Below, piece by piece: positions 26,962-35,873 of a stretch of 64,000 bases of DNA (its first letter is position 1; every line of letters begins with the position of its first letter). This stretch comes from Pseudomonas sp. FeN3W (GTDB lineage: Bacteria > Pseudomonadota > Gammaproteobacteria > Pseudomonadales > Pseudomonadaceae). Under the pieces are notes generated by a model that had not been told where the DNA came from, searched no databases, and was given only the letters and a program-made list of their open reading frames with translations. A program made the position numbers and the translations under genes. The stretch lies in NCBI GenBank assembly GCA_030263805.2, contig CP136010.1:3115001-3179000 (forward strand), read 5' to 3'.

Positions 26962-28476
26962 ATGGAAACTTTGAATTTCTTGCTGCAGGGCTTCGATGTC
27001 GCCACCCGGCCGACCAACCTGTTGGTGGCGCTGTTCGGCGCCTTCGTCGGCACCGTGGTCGGCCTCTTGCCGGGGCTCGGCCCGATCAATGGCGTGGCGC
27101 TGCTGCTGCCGCTGGCCTTCGCCCTCGGCCTGCCACCGGAAACCGCGCTGATCCTGCTCGCCGCGGTGTACCTGGGTTGCGAGTATGGCGGACGCATCTC
27201 GGCAATCCTGCTCAACGTGCCGGGTGACGCCGCCGCGGTGATGACCACCCTCGACGGCTACCCGCTGGCGCGCCAGGGCAAGGCCGGTATCGCCCTGTCG
27301 CTGTCGGCGGTCAGCTCCTTCATCGGCAGCATCATCGCCACCTGCGGCGTGGTGCTGTTCGCCCCGCTGCTGGCCAAGTGGGCGGTGGCCTTCGGCCCTG
27401 CGGAATACTTCGTGCTGATGATCTTCGCCATCGCCTGCCTTGGCGGCATGGTCGGCGACAAGCCGGTGAAGACGCTGATGGCGGCGTTGATGGGCCTGGC
27501 GCTCGCTACCGTGGGTGTCGACTCCACCACCGGCGTCTATCGTTTTACCTTCGGCAGCGTCAGCCTGTCCGACGGCATCCAGTTCGTCATCGTGGTGATC
27601 GGCTTCTTCAGCGTCAGCGAGATCCTGCTGATGCTGGAAAAAACCCACAGCGGGCAGAAGGCGGTGAAGGCCAGCGGCCGGTTGCTGTTCAACTTCAAGG
27701 AGTTCTGCCTGACCTTCTGGACCATGGTGCGCAGCGCCGTGGCCGGCTTCGTCATCGGCACGCTGCCGGGCGCCGGGGCGACCATCGCCAGCGCCATGAC
27801 CTACATGAGCGAGAAGCGCATGGCCGGCGACAAGGGCCGCTTCGGTGATGGCGACCTGCGCGGTCTGGCGGCGCCGGAGGCGGCGAACAACGCCTCGGCC
27901 TGCGGTTCGCTGATCCCCATGCTGACCCTCGGCGTACCCGGTTCGGGCACCACGGCGGTTATGATCGGCGCGCTGACGCTGTACAACATCACCCCCGGCC
28001 CGCTGCTGTTCGAACAGCAGCCTGACGTGGTCTGGGGCCTGATCGCCTCGCTGTTCATCGGCAACGTGATCCTGCTGGTGATGAATATTCCGCTGGTCGG
28101 CCTGTTCTCGCGCATGCTCGCCGTGCCGAACTGGGTGCTGGTGCCGGCGATCACCGTGATCAGCATGGTCGGCGTGTATTCGGTGCACAGCACCACCTTC
28201 GATCTGGTGCTGATGGTCGGCCTCGGCGTGTTCGGCTACCTGCTGCGCAAGCTGGACTTCCCGTTGTCGGCTCTGATTCTCGGCTTCGTTCTCGGTGAAA
28301 TGATGGAAGACAACCTGCGCCGCGCACTGTCGATCTCCAACGGCGAGCTGGGCATCCTCTGGGGCAGCCCGATCACCCTGGTGCTGTGGGTGCTCACCGT
28401 GGCGATGCTCGGCATGCCGGCGCTGCGCTGGTACCTCAAGCGGCGTCGCGGCAACGTGGTCGAGGCGCAGGTCTGA
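26962..28476 (+). CDS. tctA: tripartite tricarboxylate transporter large membrane subunit TctA
   Basis: A 504-residue inner-membrane protein with about 12 TM segments, the translocation subunit of TctABC. The family signatures GTVVGLLPGLGPINGVALLLPL near residue 30 and GTLPGAGATIASAMTYMSEKR in the middle are clear. Start at 26962 (METLNFLLQGF) is chosen because this is the normal TctA beginning and lies just after tctB; the frame opens further upstream inside tctB only by chance. Transport is thought to be Na+- or proton-coupled. Confidence 0.94.
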   Translation: METLNFLLQGFDVATRPTNLLVALFGAFVGTVVGLLPGLGPINGVALLLPLAFALGLPPETALILLAAVYLGCEYGGRISAILLNVPGDAAAVMTTLDGYPLARQGKAGIALSLSAVSSFIGSIIATCGVVLFAPLLAKWAVAFGPAEYFVLMIFAIACLGGMVGDKPVKTLMAALMGLALATVGVDSTTGVYRFTFGSVSLSDGIQFVIVVIGFFSVSEILLMLEKTHSGQKAVKASGRLLFNFKEFCLTFWTMVRSAVAGFVIGTLPGAGATIASAMTYMSEKRMAGDKGRFGDGDLRGLAAPEAANNASACGSLIPMLTLGVPGSGTTAVMIGALTLYNITPGPLLFEQQPDVVWGLIASLFIGNVILLVMNIPLVGLFSRMLAVPNWVLVPAITVISMVGVYSVHSTTFDLVLMVGLGVFGYLLRKLDFPLSALILGFVLGEMMEDNLRRALSISNGELGILWGSPITLVLWVLTVAMLGMPALRWYLKRRRGNVVEAQV

Positions 28477-28477
28477 C

Positions 28478-29500
28478 ATGCATCGGCGATTGCCGGCCTG
28501 GTGGGCGACACCGCTGATCGGTGCGGTCGGCGGCTGGCTGGCAAGCCTGGCCAACTGGCCGCTGCCGTGGATGATCGGCTCGCTGCTGGCGGTTATCGCC
28601 GTACGCTGCAGCGGCTGGCTGGTGAGCGAGGTGCCGCGCGGCCGCCAGGTCGGGCAATGGGTCGTCGCCAGTGCTATCGGCCTGCACTTCACCAGCGAGG
28701 TGATGCAGCAGGTGCTGGCGCATCTCGGCGTGATCTTCGCCGGCGCGGTCGGCACGCTGCTGCTGGGGCTGATCGGCCTCTTCATCCTGCTGCGCAGCGG
28801 TACCGATCGCGCCACCGCGTTCTTTGCCAGCATGCCGGGTGGCGCCAGCGAGATGGTGGTGCTGGCCAACCGACACCAGGCCGAGCCGGCACGAGTGGCG
28901 GCGGCGCACAGCCTGCGTCTGCTGCTGGTGGTACTGATCGTGCCGGCGCTGTTCACCTGGGGCCTGCCATCGATGGCGGCGCCAGCGCCGGCGCCGGTGA
29001 GCTGGCCCTGGTTGGCGCTGCTGCTGCCGGCGGGCGGCCTGCTGGCGCTGCTCTGGCAACGACTGGACCAGCCCAACCCATGGATGCTCGGCCCGCTGAC
29101 CGCCTGTGCCGTGGCCAGCGTGGCATTCGATCTGCACATCGGCTTGCCCGGTTGGGCCGGCGCGCTGGGACAGTGGCTGATCGGCTGCTCGCTGGCCTGC
29201 CATTTCGACCGGCCGTTCTTTCGCAGTGCGCCGGCGTTTCTCCTGCGCATTCTGCTGTTCACCCTGGCGGCGATGCTGGTTGCCGCTGCGCTCGGCTTTG
29301 TGCTGGGTTGGGCGACTGCGCTGGATGGGGTTTCGCTGATGCTCGGCATGATGCCCGGCGGTATCACCGAGCTGTGCCTGACCGCCGAAGCCTTGCAGCT
29401 GTCTGTGGCGCTGGTCACCGCGGTGCAGGTGCTCAGGCTGTTTCTGGTGATGTTTCTCGCCGAGCCGCTGTTCCGCCTCTGGCAACGCCGTGCTTGCTGA
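28478..29500 (+). CDS. AbrB-type (AbrB_dom duplication) membrane protein
   Basis: A 340-residue inner-membrane protein of the group sometimes annotated as ammonia monooxygenase-related or AbrB family transport regulator (PF05145), unrelated to Bacillus AbrB. It holds two homologous halves, each with a segment of the type LGMMPGGITELCL or FASMPGGASEMVVLA. About 10 hydrophobic segments. It starts one base after tctA and belongs to the tct operon. Such genes often accompany tct systems; the function is not established and transport accessory or exporter roles are possible. Confidence 0.8.
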   Translation: MHRRLPAWWATPLIGAVGGWLASLANWPLPWMIGSLLAVIAVRCSGWLVSEVPRGRQVGQWVVASAIGLHFTSEVMQQVLAHLGVIFAGAVGTLLLGLIGLFILLRSGTDRATAFFASMPGGASEMVVLANRHQAEPARVAAAHSLRLLLVVLIVPALFTWGLPSMAAPAPAPVSWPWLALLLPAGGLLALLWQRLDQPNPWMLGPLTACAVASVAFDLHIGLPGWAGALGQWLIGCSLACHFDRPFFRSAPAFLLRILLFTLAAMLVAAALGFVLGWATALDGVSLMLGMMPGGITELCLTAEALQLSVALVTAVQVLRLFLVMFLAEPLFRLWQRRAC

Positions 29501-29516
29501 ACGACCTGAATCTGGA

Positions 29517-31202
29517 TCAGGCGGGTCGGCCCGGCAAGTGAGGCTCGCCGGCGATCGCATCCCGCGGCGCTTCGCCTGCTGCGCGAGCCTTGCTGCCGCC
29601 GGGGCCTTCCAGTGCCGGATAGGCGGCGCTGCAGAACAGTGAATTGAGGCGTTTCATGTCGGCGATCAGCTCCAGGTGCGCGGCGCTGGTCTCGATGCTT
29701 TCCACCACCTGCTGGTGCAGGCGCTGCACGTGGGAGTGCGCCAGTTCGCGCTCGAGCTTGCGGAACTGGCGCTTGTGCTGCAGCAGTTGGCGGGCGCTAT
29801 GGGAGTCGCTGGAGATGAACACCGACAGCCCCAGCCGCAGGTTGGTGCTGAGCTGGGCGTGCAACTGGCCGAGCTCCTCCAGGCCGCTGTCGGAGAAGGA
29901 GCGGCGCTTGGACGTCTTCAGGTTCTGCACCTTGCTGACCATGTGCTCGATGATGTCGCCGGCCTGTTCCAGGTTGATCGCCAGCTCGATGATCTCCGCC
30001 CAGCGCCGGCCCTCCTGCTCGGCCAGGTCTTCACGCGGCATCTGCGCCAGGTAGAGCTTCACGCCGCTGTAGAGCGCGTCGACGTCATCGTCCAGACGAC
30101 GAATCTCGTCGCCGGATTCCGGCCGTCCTTCGCGCAGCACCTCCAGCAGCCGCGCCAGCATCAGCTCCACCATGTCGCCGATGCGCAGGGTTTCGCGGAC
30201 CGCATTGGCCAGTGCCAGGCTCGGCGTATCCAGCGCGGCGGGGTCGAGATGCCGCGGCTGCGCCACGCCGTTGTCCAGCGCACGCTCCGGCAGCAGGTAT
30301 TCGCATAGCCAGCTCATGGGCTTCACGGTGGGCAGCAGGATCACGCAGCGCAGGCTGTTGTAGATCAGGTGAAAGCCGATCACCTGCGTCTGCGCACTGA
30401 CACCCAGGGTGTCCATCCAGGCCACCAGCATGCCGAGAAACGGCAGCACGATCAGCCCGGCCAGCTTGTACAGCAGGTTGCCCAGCGCCACACGGCGCGC
30501 CGAAGCCGGCTGCAGGCTGGCGTTGAACCAGGCGAGCAGGCCACTGCCGATGTTGGCGCCGATCACCAGGCCCAGCGCCACCGGCAGGCTGATCAGCCCG
30601 GCGCCGGCCAGCGTCGAGGTCAGCAGCACCGCGGCGAGGCTGGAATACGACAGCACGGCGAACAGCGCGCCCACCAGCACCGCGAGCAGGGTATCGCCGG
30701 CCAGCGAGGAGAACAGCACCTGCATGCCGCGCGCCTCGGTGATCGGCTCGGCGGCGTGCACGATCAACTGCAGGGCGAGAATGATCAGGCCGAGGCCGAT
30801 CAGCACGCGGCCGATCTGGCCGACGCGGGTCTGCTTGCGCGAGAGGAACAGGCAGACGCCGAGCAGCGTCAGCAGCGGCGACAGCCAGGATAGGTCGAGG
30901 GTCAGCACGCGGGCCATCAGCGCGGTGCCGACATCCGCGCCGAGCATGATCGCCAGCGCCGTCGGCAGCCCCATCAGGCCCTGGGCGACGAAGGAGATGG
31001 CCAGCAGTGCGGTGGCGTTGCTGCTCTGCACCAGCGCCGTGACGCCGAGACCGGCGCCGAAGGCCAGCGGCGCGTTGCCCATGCTCTGGCCGAGCGCCCG
31101 CCGCAGGTGCGAGCCATACACCCGCATGATCCCGGTACGCACGATATGCGTACCCCAGACCAGCAGGGCGATGGACGACAACAGGTGCAACAGGGTCAGC
31201 AT
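29517..31202 (-). CDS. Na+/phosphate cotransporter family protein with C-terminal PhoU-like domain
   Basis: A 561-residue inner-membrane protein with two Na_Pi_cotrans repeats (PF02690) each carrying a QSSNATALLAIS or YSSLAAVLLTSTLAG type motif, eight to nine TM segments (about 1-310), and a cytosolic helical PhoU-like domain (about 340-540). It resembles YjbB of E. coli, which exports phosphate when internal levels are high. I chose 31202 because AGGAG lies 8 bases upstream and the protein then begins MLTLLHLLSSIALLVWG. Convergent with the AbrB-type gene, 16 bases apart. It may relate to the pst-phoU operon functionally, though it is 13 kb away. Confidence 0.85.
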   Translation of the reverse strand: MLTLLHLLSSIALLVWGTHIVRTGIMRVYGSHLRRALGQSMGNAPLAFGAGLGVTALVQSSNATALLAISFVAQGLMGLPTALAIMLGADVGTALMARVLTLDLSWLSPLLTLLGVCLFLSRKQTRVGQIGRVLIGLGLIILALQLIVHAAEPITEARGMQVLFSSLAGDTLLAVLVGALFAVLSYSSLAAVLLTSTLAGAGLISLPVALGLVIGANIGSGLLAWFNASLQPASARRVALGNLLYKLAGLIVLPFLGMLVAWMDTLGVSAQTQVIGFHLIYNSLRCVILLPTVKPMSWLCEYLLPERALDNGVAQPRHLDPAALDTPSLALANAVRETLRIGDMVELMLARLLEVLREGRPESGDEIRRLDDDVDALYSGVKLYLAQMPREDLAEQEGRRWAEIIELAINLEQAGDIIEHMVSKVQNLKTSKRRSFSDSGLEELGQLHAQLSTNLRLGLSVFISSDSHSARQLLQHKRQFRKLERELAHSHVQRLHQQVVESIETSAAHLELIADMKRLNSLFCSAAYPALEGPGGSKARAAGEAPRDAIAGEPHLPGRPA

Positions 31203-31342
31203 CGGTCGGGCTCCTGCCCCGGCGAGCAGCAACAACGAAAGCCTGCGTCACAAGGACGCAGCGCTTCACCGGGGATACTCGATTGACCCTGGCCTGCCGG
31301 CCGCGTTCACCGAAATGTCACAAAGCCCGATTGGCCCGCCGC

Positions 31343-32236
31343 TCAGGGGCGGGTGTAGTAGCCCACGCCGAGCAGCACGTCGTCGACCCGCTGGATCAGC
31401 GTGTGCTTCTGCTCGACCGCGTTGGTCGCCGGGTTGCGCCAGACATAGTCGACGCTGCCGGAGCCCTGCTTGCGGGCCAGCTCGATCATCTCCTTGAACA
31501 GCGGCTTGCCGGCCGCATCGTTGACGTTGCGCACATCGACACCCACCAGGTTCGGCGAGCTGCCGCTGGCACGGTAGCGACCGTCATCCAGGCCGATGGC
31601 GAAGACGTACTCGTCGTTGAAGACGAAGCCGCCACGTGGGTCGTTGAAGCTGCGGAAGGCCGCCTCGGCGCCCTTGTCCTCGACCTGCTGCACGGCGCGC
31701 TCGAGCAGCGCTTTGGCATGCTCGGCGGTGGCGCGCGGGATGTAGTAGCCGACGCAGAGCACGTGGTCGCCGACCTTGCGGAACTGGCTGATCTTGTTCT
31801 CGACCTCGTTGTTGGCCGGGTTGAGCCACTTGTACTCGACTTCGCCGCTTTCCTGCCTGGCCGACTTGTCGAGGATTTCGCGGATGAACGACTTGCCGGA
31901 GGCGTCCTTGAGCTCAGCGACGTTCAGTCCGACCAGGCTGGCCGAAGGGCCGCTGCTGGCCTGCATGGTGCCATCCTCGCCGAGCACGAAGATGTAGTAC
32001 TGGCCGTGGACGAATTCACCGCTGCGGTCGTTGAAGGCGGCCAGCGCCTGCTCCGGGCCCTTGGCCTGGAAGGTCAGCACGGCCTGGTCGAGCAGGGCAC
32101 GGGCCTGACTGGCGTGGCTGCGCTCCACCGAGCCCAGCGTTCGCTGCTGGGCCGGTTCCTGTGCGTGCAGCAGTGGCACGGCGCCCAGCGTGGCAGATAG
32201 AGAAAGGGCGAGCAGCGTCTTGCGGTTCCGGTTCAT
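31343..32236 (-). CDS. periplasmic protein with two tandem single-Cache domains
   Basis: A 297-residue exported protein (signal peptide 1-25, cleavage near LHA-Q). Two homologous Cache units follow: about 40-165 and 168-297, each with a helix, an AAF(R/N)S-type FND segment, a YIFV/YVFAIG strand, and a closing VGYY motif (CVGYYIPR and LGVGYYTRP). Cache domains bind small extracellular ligands; here there is no membrane or signalling domain, so it is a free periplasmic binding protein needing a separate partner. None is obvious next to it: the neighbours are the Na/Pi symporter gene and the divergent recC. Ligand unknown. Confidence 0.8.
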   Translation of the reverse strand: MNRNRKTLLALSLSATLGAVPLLHAQEPAQQRTLGSVERSHASQARALLDQAVLTFQAKGPEQALAAFNDRSGEFVHGQYYIFVLGEDGTMQASSGPSASLVGLNVAELKDASGKSFIREILDKSARQESGEVEYKWLNPANNEVENKISQFRKVGDHVLCVGYYIPRATAEHAKALLERAVQQVEDKGAEAAFRSFNDPRGGFVFNDEYVFAIGLDDGRYRASGSSPNLVGVDVRNVNDAAGKPLFKEMIELARKQGSGSVDYVWRNPATNAVEQKHTLIQRVDDVLLGVGYYTRP

Positions 32237-32462
32237 GAACGACTCCTGACCTGATGGCGGGCGACTGAGCGGCCGCCCCTCGAGCCCATGCTAGGCAGCC
32301 GTGGCGCAATTGATATTGGTCGGGAGAAGCAAAAGGGCAGGGCGAAAGGAGGAGATTCGCCGCGACACGAGGCGTCGCATGGCGGGTGCAAACTGAAATC
32401 GCCGGCTCGCTCCCGTTGGGGGCGGGCTGTAACCTAGCGACTTCTGTTAAAGCGGTGCGCCC
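32237..32462. other. divergent intergenic region Cache protein / recC
   Basis: About 225 bases between divergent genes. It holds the ribosome site of the Cache gene (AGGAG on the minus strand) and must hold promoters for both genes. I saw no clear -35/-10 pair, and recC has no evident Shine-Dalgarno sequence. Confidence 0.4.
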
Positions 32463-35400
32463 ATGCTCAGCCTCTACCACGCTCCCGATCTGGAAACCCT
32501 CGGCGAACTGGCCACGCGCCTGCTCGCCCAGCCACTCGCCGATCCCTTCGCTCCGGCGCTGGTGGTGGCGCCGAGCCAGGGCATGGGCCGCTGGCTGACG
32601 CTGGAGCTGGCGCGCAAGCAGGGCATCGCCATGCAGCTGGAGATTCAGCTGCCGGCCACGTTCGTCTGGGACCTGAGCCGCACCGTGCTTGGCAGTCTGC
32701 CGGAGCAATCGGCGTTCTCCCCGACCACCCTGACCTGGCGCCTCTACGGCTGGCTCTGCGAGCCGGCCAACCTTGAGCTGGCGCCGCGTCTGGCGCAGTA
32801 CCTGAACGGTGGCGATGAGCGTCGGCGGCTAAGTCTGGCGGCGAAGATCGCCGACGTCTTCGACCAGTACCTGCTCTATCGCGACGACTGGCTGGCGGCC
32901 TGGGAGCGTGGCCACACTCTCGACCTCGGTCCCGACGAAGCCTGGCAGGCGCTGCTCTGGCGCGAACTGACCAAGGACGGCCATCCGCACCGCGCGCGAC
33001 TGCTCGGCGATCTGCTGCAACGCCTGTACCGCGACGAGCCCTTGCCCGGCCTGCCCGAGCGCCTGCTGGTGTTCGGCATCAGCAGCCTGCCGCCGCACCA
33101 TCTGCGCGTGCTCGACGGCCTGGCGCGGCATATCGACGTGGTGGTCTGTGCGCTCAACCCGAGCCGCGAGGCCTGGGGCGAGATTCGCGATATCCGCGAG
33201 CTGGCACGGCAGCTTCCTTCTTCCGGGCGGCTGGGGAGCGTCGCGAGCGAAGAGCAGGCGAGGCAAAACCCGGCGAGGGAGCGGAGTGTACAGGCCGTAC
33301 ATGAGCATCCCGAGCTGGGTTTTAACGAAGCCTCCTCGAGCGCAGTAGCTCCCCAGCCGTCCGGCGCCGATGACTGGTATCTGGACGTCGGCCACCCGCT
33401 GCTGGCCAGTCTCGGCAAGCAGGGCCGCGACTTCTTCGACTCGCTGTTCAGTCTGACCGCCAGCGAAGGCAGTCAGGAATTAGGCCTGTATTCCGAAGAC
33501 GAAGACCTGCACGACGACAGCCTGCTGCACGCGCTGCAGAACGACATCCTGCGCCTGCGCACCCGGCAGCCCGATGAACGCATCACCCTGGCCCAGGATG
33601 ACCGTTCGCTGGAAGTGCACATCGCCCATTCGCCGTTGCGTGAGGTGGAGATCCTGCATGATCAGCTGCTGGCGCGTTTCGCCGCCGGCCCGGCGCTGAC
33701 GCCGGATCAGGTGGTGGTGCTGACCCCCGATATCGAGCGTTACGCCCCTTTCATCGAAGCGGTTTTCGCTCCGCGCGAGGGCAGCCCGCGGATTCCCTAC
33801 AGCCTCGCCGATCGCAGTCTGCGTGCCGAGGTGCCGCTGATCGAGGCCTTCCTCGAACTCCTGTTGCTGGCGCAGAGCCGCTTCGCGGCCGAGGAAATCC
33901 TCGCCTGGCTGGAGCAGCCGGCCATCGCCCGCCGCGCCGGCATCGAAGGCGAAGACCTGCCGCTGCTGCGCGATTGGCTACGTGAAGCCGGCATGCGTTG
34001 GGGCCGTGACGGCAGCCAGCGGGCGCGTCTCGGCCTGCCGGACGAATCGGCCTTTACCTGGCGCCAGGGGTTGGACCGTCTGCTGCTGGGCTTCGCCGCG
34101 CCGCCGCAGCTGGCCGGCGACCGTGCACCCTTGCTCGGCGAGTATTGGCCGCTGGATGCGCTGGAAGGCGCGCGCGGGCAGCTGCTCGGACGGCTGGTGG
34201 AGTTCGTCGAGCGCCTCGGCAGCCTGGCCGATCAGCTGGCCCGGCCGCGTGCGTTGGCCGAGTGGGCGGATGACCTGCAAGTCCTGATCGACACCCTGTT
34301 CGACGAGCGCGAAGCCGGCGACACGCTGCTCTTGTTGTCCCAGGCCTGCGCGGCATTGCGCGATCAGGCCCAGGCAGCCGACCTGACGCGTCCCATCGAA
34401 CTGGAACTGGTGCACCAGCAGCTCAGCGCCGCGCTGCAGCAGGGCGGTGGCGCCTCCGGCTTTCTCACCGGCGCGGTGACCTTCTGCACCATGGTGCCGA
34501 TGCGCAGCCTGCCGTTCCGCGTGGTCTGTCTGCTCGGCCTGGACGATGGCGCCTTCCCGCGGCGCACGCCGCCGTCGGGCTTCGATCTGATCGGCCGGCA
34601 TCCGCGTCGCGGCGACCGGGCGCGACGCCTCGACGATCGCTACCTGCTGCTGGAAACCCTGCTCTCGGCGCGTGAGGCGCTGTACCTGTCCTATGTCGGC
34701 CGCGACCCGCGCGACAATGCCGTGTTGCCGCCTTCCGTATTGCTGAGCGAAGTGCTCGAGGCGGTGGACATGACCGCCGTGCTGGCCGATGGCGCGAAGC
34801 CGGTCAGCCAGAAGATCCTCATCGCCCATCCGCTGCAGCCGTTCTCGCCGCGTAATTTCGGCGACGCGCCCTGTGCCGGCTATTCGCTGCCCTGGTTTCG
34901 CGCCGCCCAACGTCTGGCCGAGCCCCCACAGGCTCAGGCCCAAGCCTTTGCCAGTCTGCTGGCTGAACCGGATGAGGCCTGGCTGACCATCGAGCCGTCG
35001 CAGCTGTTGCAGTGCTTTCGCCATCCGGCGCGCTTCCTGCTCGAACAGCGCCTGGGTTTGCGCTTGGCTGGCGACCAGGAATCGCTCGCCAGCGACGAGC
35101 CGTTCGATCTGGAGATGCCGGCCTGGAACGGCCTGCGGCGCTTGTCGCTGCAAGCGATGGAGCATGGCTGGAGCGACGAAGACGAGCGGCGCATGGCCTG
35201 CGCCGCCGGCTGGCTACCCACGGGCGAGCTGGGCCAGGCGCTGTGGGGCAAGCTGCGCGGGCCGGTACGGGCCTTTGCGCCGCGGCTGTTCGAACTGCGC
35301 CCGGACGCGGTGCCCGAGCCGCTGCCGGTGGATATCACGCTCGCCGGCGTGCGCATCCACGGCTGGCTCGATGGCGTGACCCCGGCCGGGTTGTTCGGCT

Positions 35401-35873
35401 GGAAGCTCGGCCGCCTCGGCGAATGGGACCTGGCGCCGTTCTGGCTGCGCCATCTGCTGCTCAACCTGTCCGCCACGCCGAATATCGAGCGCCACAGCCT
35501 GATGTTGTCGCCCGCTGGTGACTGGCAGCTGGGGCCGCTGGCAAACGCCGCCGAGCTGCTGGAGCCCTGGATGGCCGCCTATCGCAGCGCGATCCGTGAG
35601 CCGCTGCCGTTGTTGCCCCGTAGCAGCCATGCCTTCGCCAAGGGCTATCGCAAGCCGGCCCGCGGCAGCGAACCGCTCGATTGCGCGCGTAAACGCGCTC
35701 GCGAAGCCTGGCTCGGCGCCGAGTTCAGCCCCATCGCTGCCGAGGCCGAAGACCCCTGGAACGCTTTGGCCTTCCGCGACCGCGAGCCGCTGGACGAGCG
35801 TTTCGAAAGCCTGGCTCAGCAATTGATCGGCCCGGCGCTCGATGCCCTGGCTGAAGACGAGGAGCAAGCATGA
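32463..35873 (+). CDS. recC: exodeoxyribonuclease V gamma subunit RecC, with in-frame palindromic insertion
   Basis: A 1136-residue subunit of the RecBCD helicase-nuclease, which processes double-strand breaks and recognises Chi in E. coli. RecC signatures seen are VVAPSQGMGRWLTLELARKQGIA (residues about 33-56), PLREVEILHDQLL, VVVLTPDIERYAPFIEAVF, and FCTMVPMRSLPFRVVCLLG. Residues about 254-301 are encoded by a 142-base palindromic repeat, giving a low-complexity stretch (GSVASEEQARQNPARERSV...) between RDIRELARQ and DDWYLDVGHPLL, which are normally close. The frame is intact. The stop overlaps the recB start by 4 bases. Confidence 0.93.
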   Translation: MLSLYHAPDLETLGELATRLLAQPLADPFAPALVVAPSQGMGRWLTLELARKQGIAMQLEIQLPATFVWDLSRTVLGSLPEQSAFSPTTLTWRLYGWLCEPANLELAPRLAQYLNGGDERRRLSLAAKIADVFDQYLLYRDDWLAAWERGHTLDLGPDEAWQALLWRELTKDGHPHRARLLGDLLQRLYRDEPLPGLPERLLVFGISSLPPHHLRVLDGLARHIDVVVCALNPSREAWGEIRDIRELARQLPSSGRLGSVASEEQARQNPARERSVQAVHEHPELGFNEASSSAVAPQPSGADDWYLDVGHPLLASLGKQGRDFFDSLFSLTASEGSQELGLYSEDEDLHDDSLLHALQNDILRLRTRQPDERITLAQDDRSLEVHIAHSPLREVEILHDQLLARFAAGPALTPDQVVVLTPDIERYAPFIEAVFAPREGSPRIPYSLADRSLRAEVPLIEAFLELLLLAQSRFAAEEILAWLEQPAIARRAGIEGEDLPLLRDWLREAGMRWGRDGSQRARLGLPDESAFTWRQGLDRLLLGFAAPPQLAGDRAPLLGEYWPLDALEGARGQLLGRLVEFVERLGSLADQLARPRALAEWADDLQVLIDTLFDEREAGDTLLLLSQACAALRDQAQAADLTRPIELELVHQQLSAALQQGGGASGFLTGAVTFCTMVPMRSLPFRVVCLLGLDDGAFPRRTPPSGFDLIGRHPRRGDRARRLDDRYLLLETLLSAREALYLSYVGRDPRDNAVLPPSVLLSEVLEAVDMTAVLADGAKPVSQKILIAHPLQPFSPRNFGDAPCAGYSLPWFRAAQRLAEPPQAQAQAFASLLAEPDEAWLTIEPSQLLQCFRHPARFLLEQRLGLRLAGDQESLASDEPFDLEMPAWNGLRRLSLQAMEHGWSDEDERRMACAAGWLPTGELGQALWGKLRGPVRAFAPRLFELRPDAVPEPLPVDITLAGVRIHGWLDGVTPAGLFGWKLGRLGEWDLAPFWLRHLLLNLSATPNIERHSLMLSPAGDWQLGPLANAAELLEPWMAAYRSAIREPLPLLPRSSHAFAKGYRKPARGSEPLDCARKRAREAWLGAEFSPIAAEAEDPWNALAFRDREPLDERFESLAQQLIGPALDALAEDEEQA
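33223..33364. repeat. 142-base imperfect palindromic (MITE-like) element inside recC
   Basis: The ends are 17-base inverted repeats (CCGGGCGGCTGGGGAGC at 33223-33239; its inverse, one mismatch, at 33348-33364). The whole element folds back on itself: AAAACCC at 33265-33271 opposes GGGTTTT at 33317-33323, and GTAC at 33287 and 33297 flank the centre AGGCC. No transposase frame fits. It is read through in frame as part of RecC. GAGCGGAGTGTAC...GTACATGAGCATCCCGAG resembles dispersed repeats of Pseudomonas genomes, from memory. Confidence 0.85.

Noticed and set aside
24195..29418. Very long minus-strand open frames (over 800 codons) opposite the opdH-tctCBA genes
   Set aside because: They are Gln/His/Arg-rich translations of the opposite strand of well-identified transporter genes and show no family features.
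33223..33364. Insertion sequence or integron attC site in recC
   Set aside because: No transposase frame, no typical attC consensus ends and no visible target duplication. It is better described as a non-autonomous palindromic repeat.
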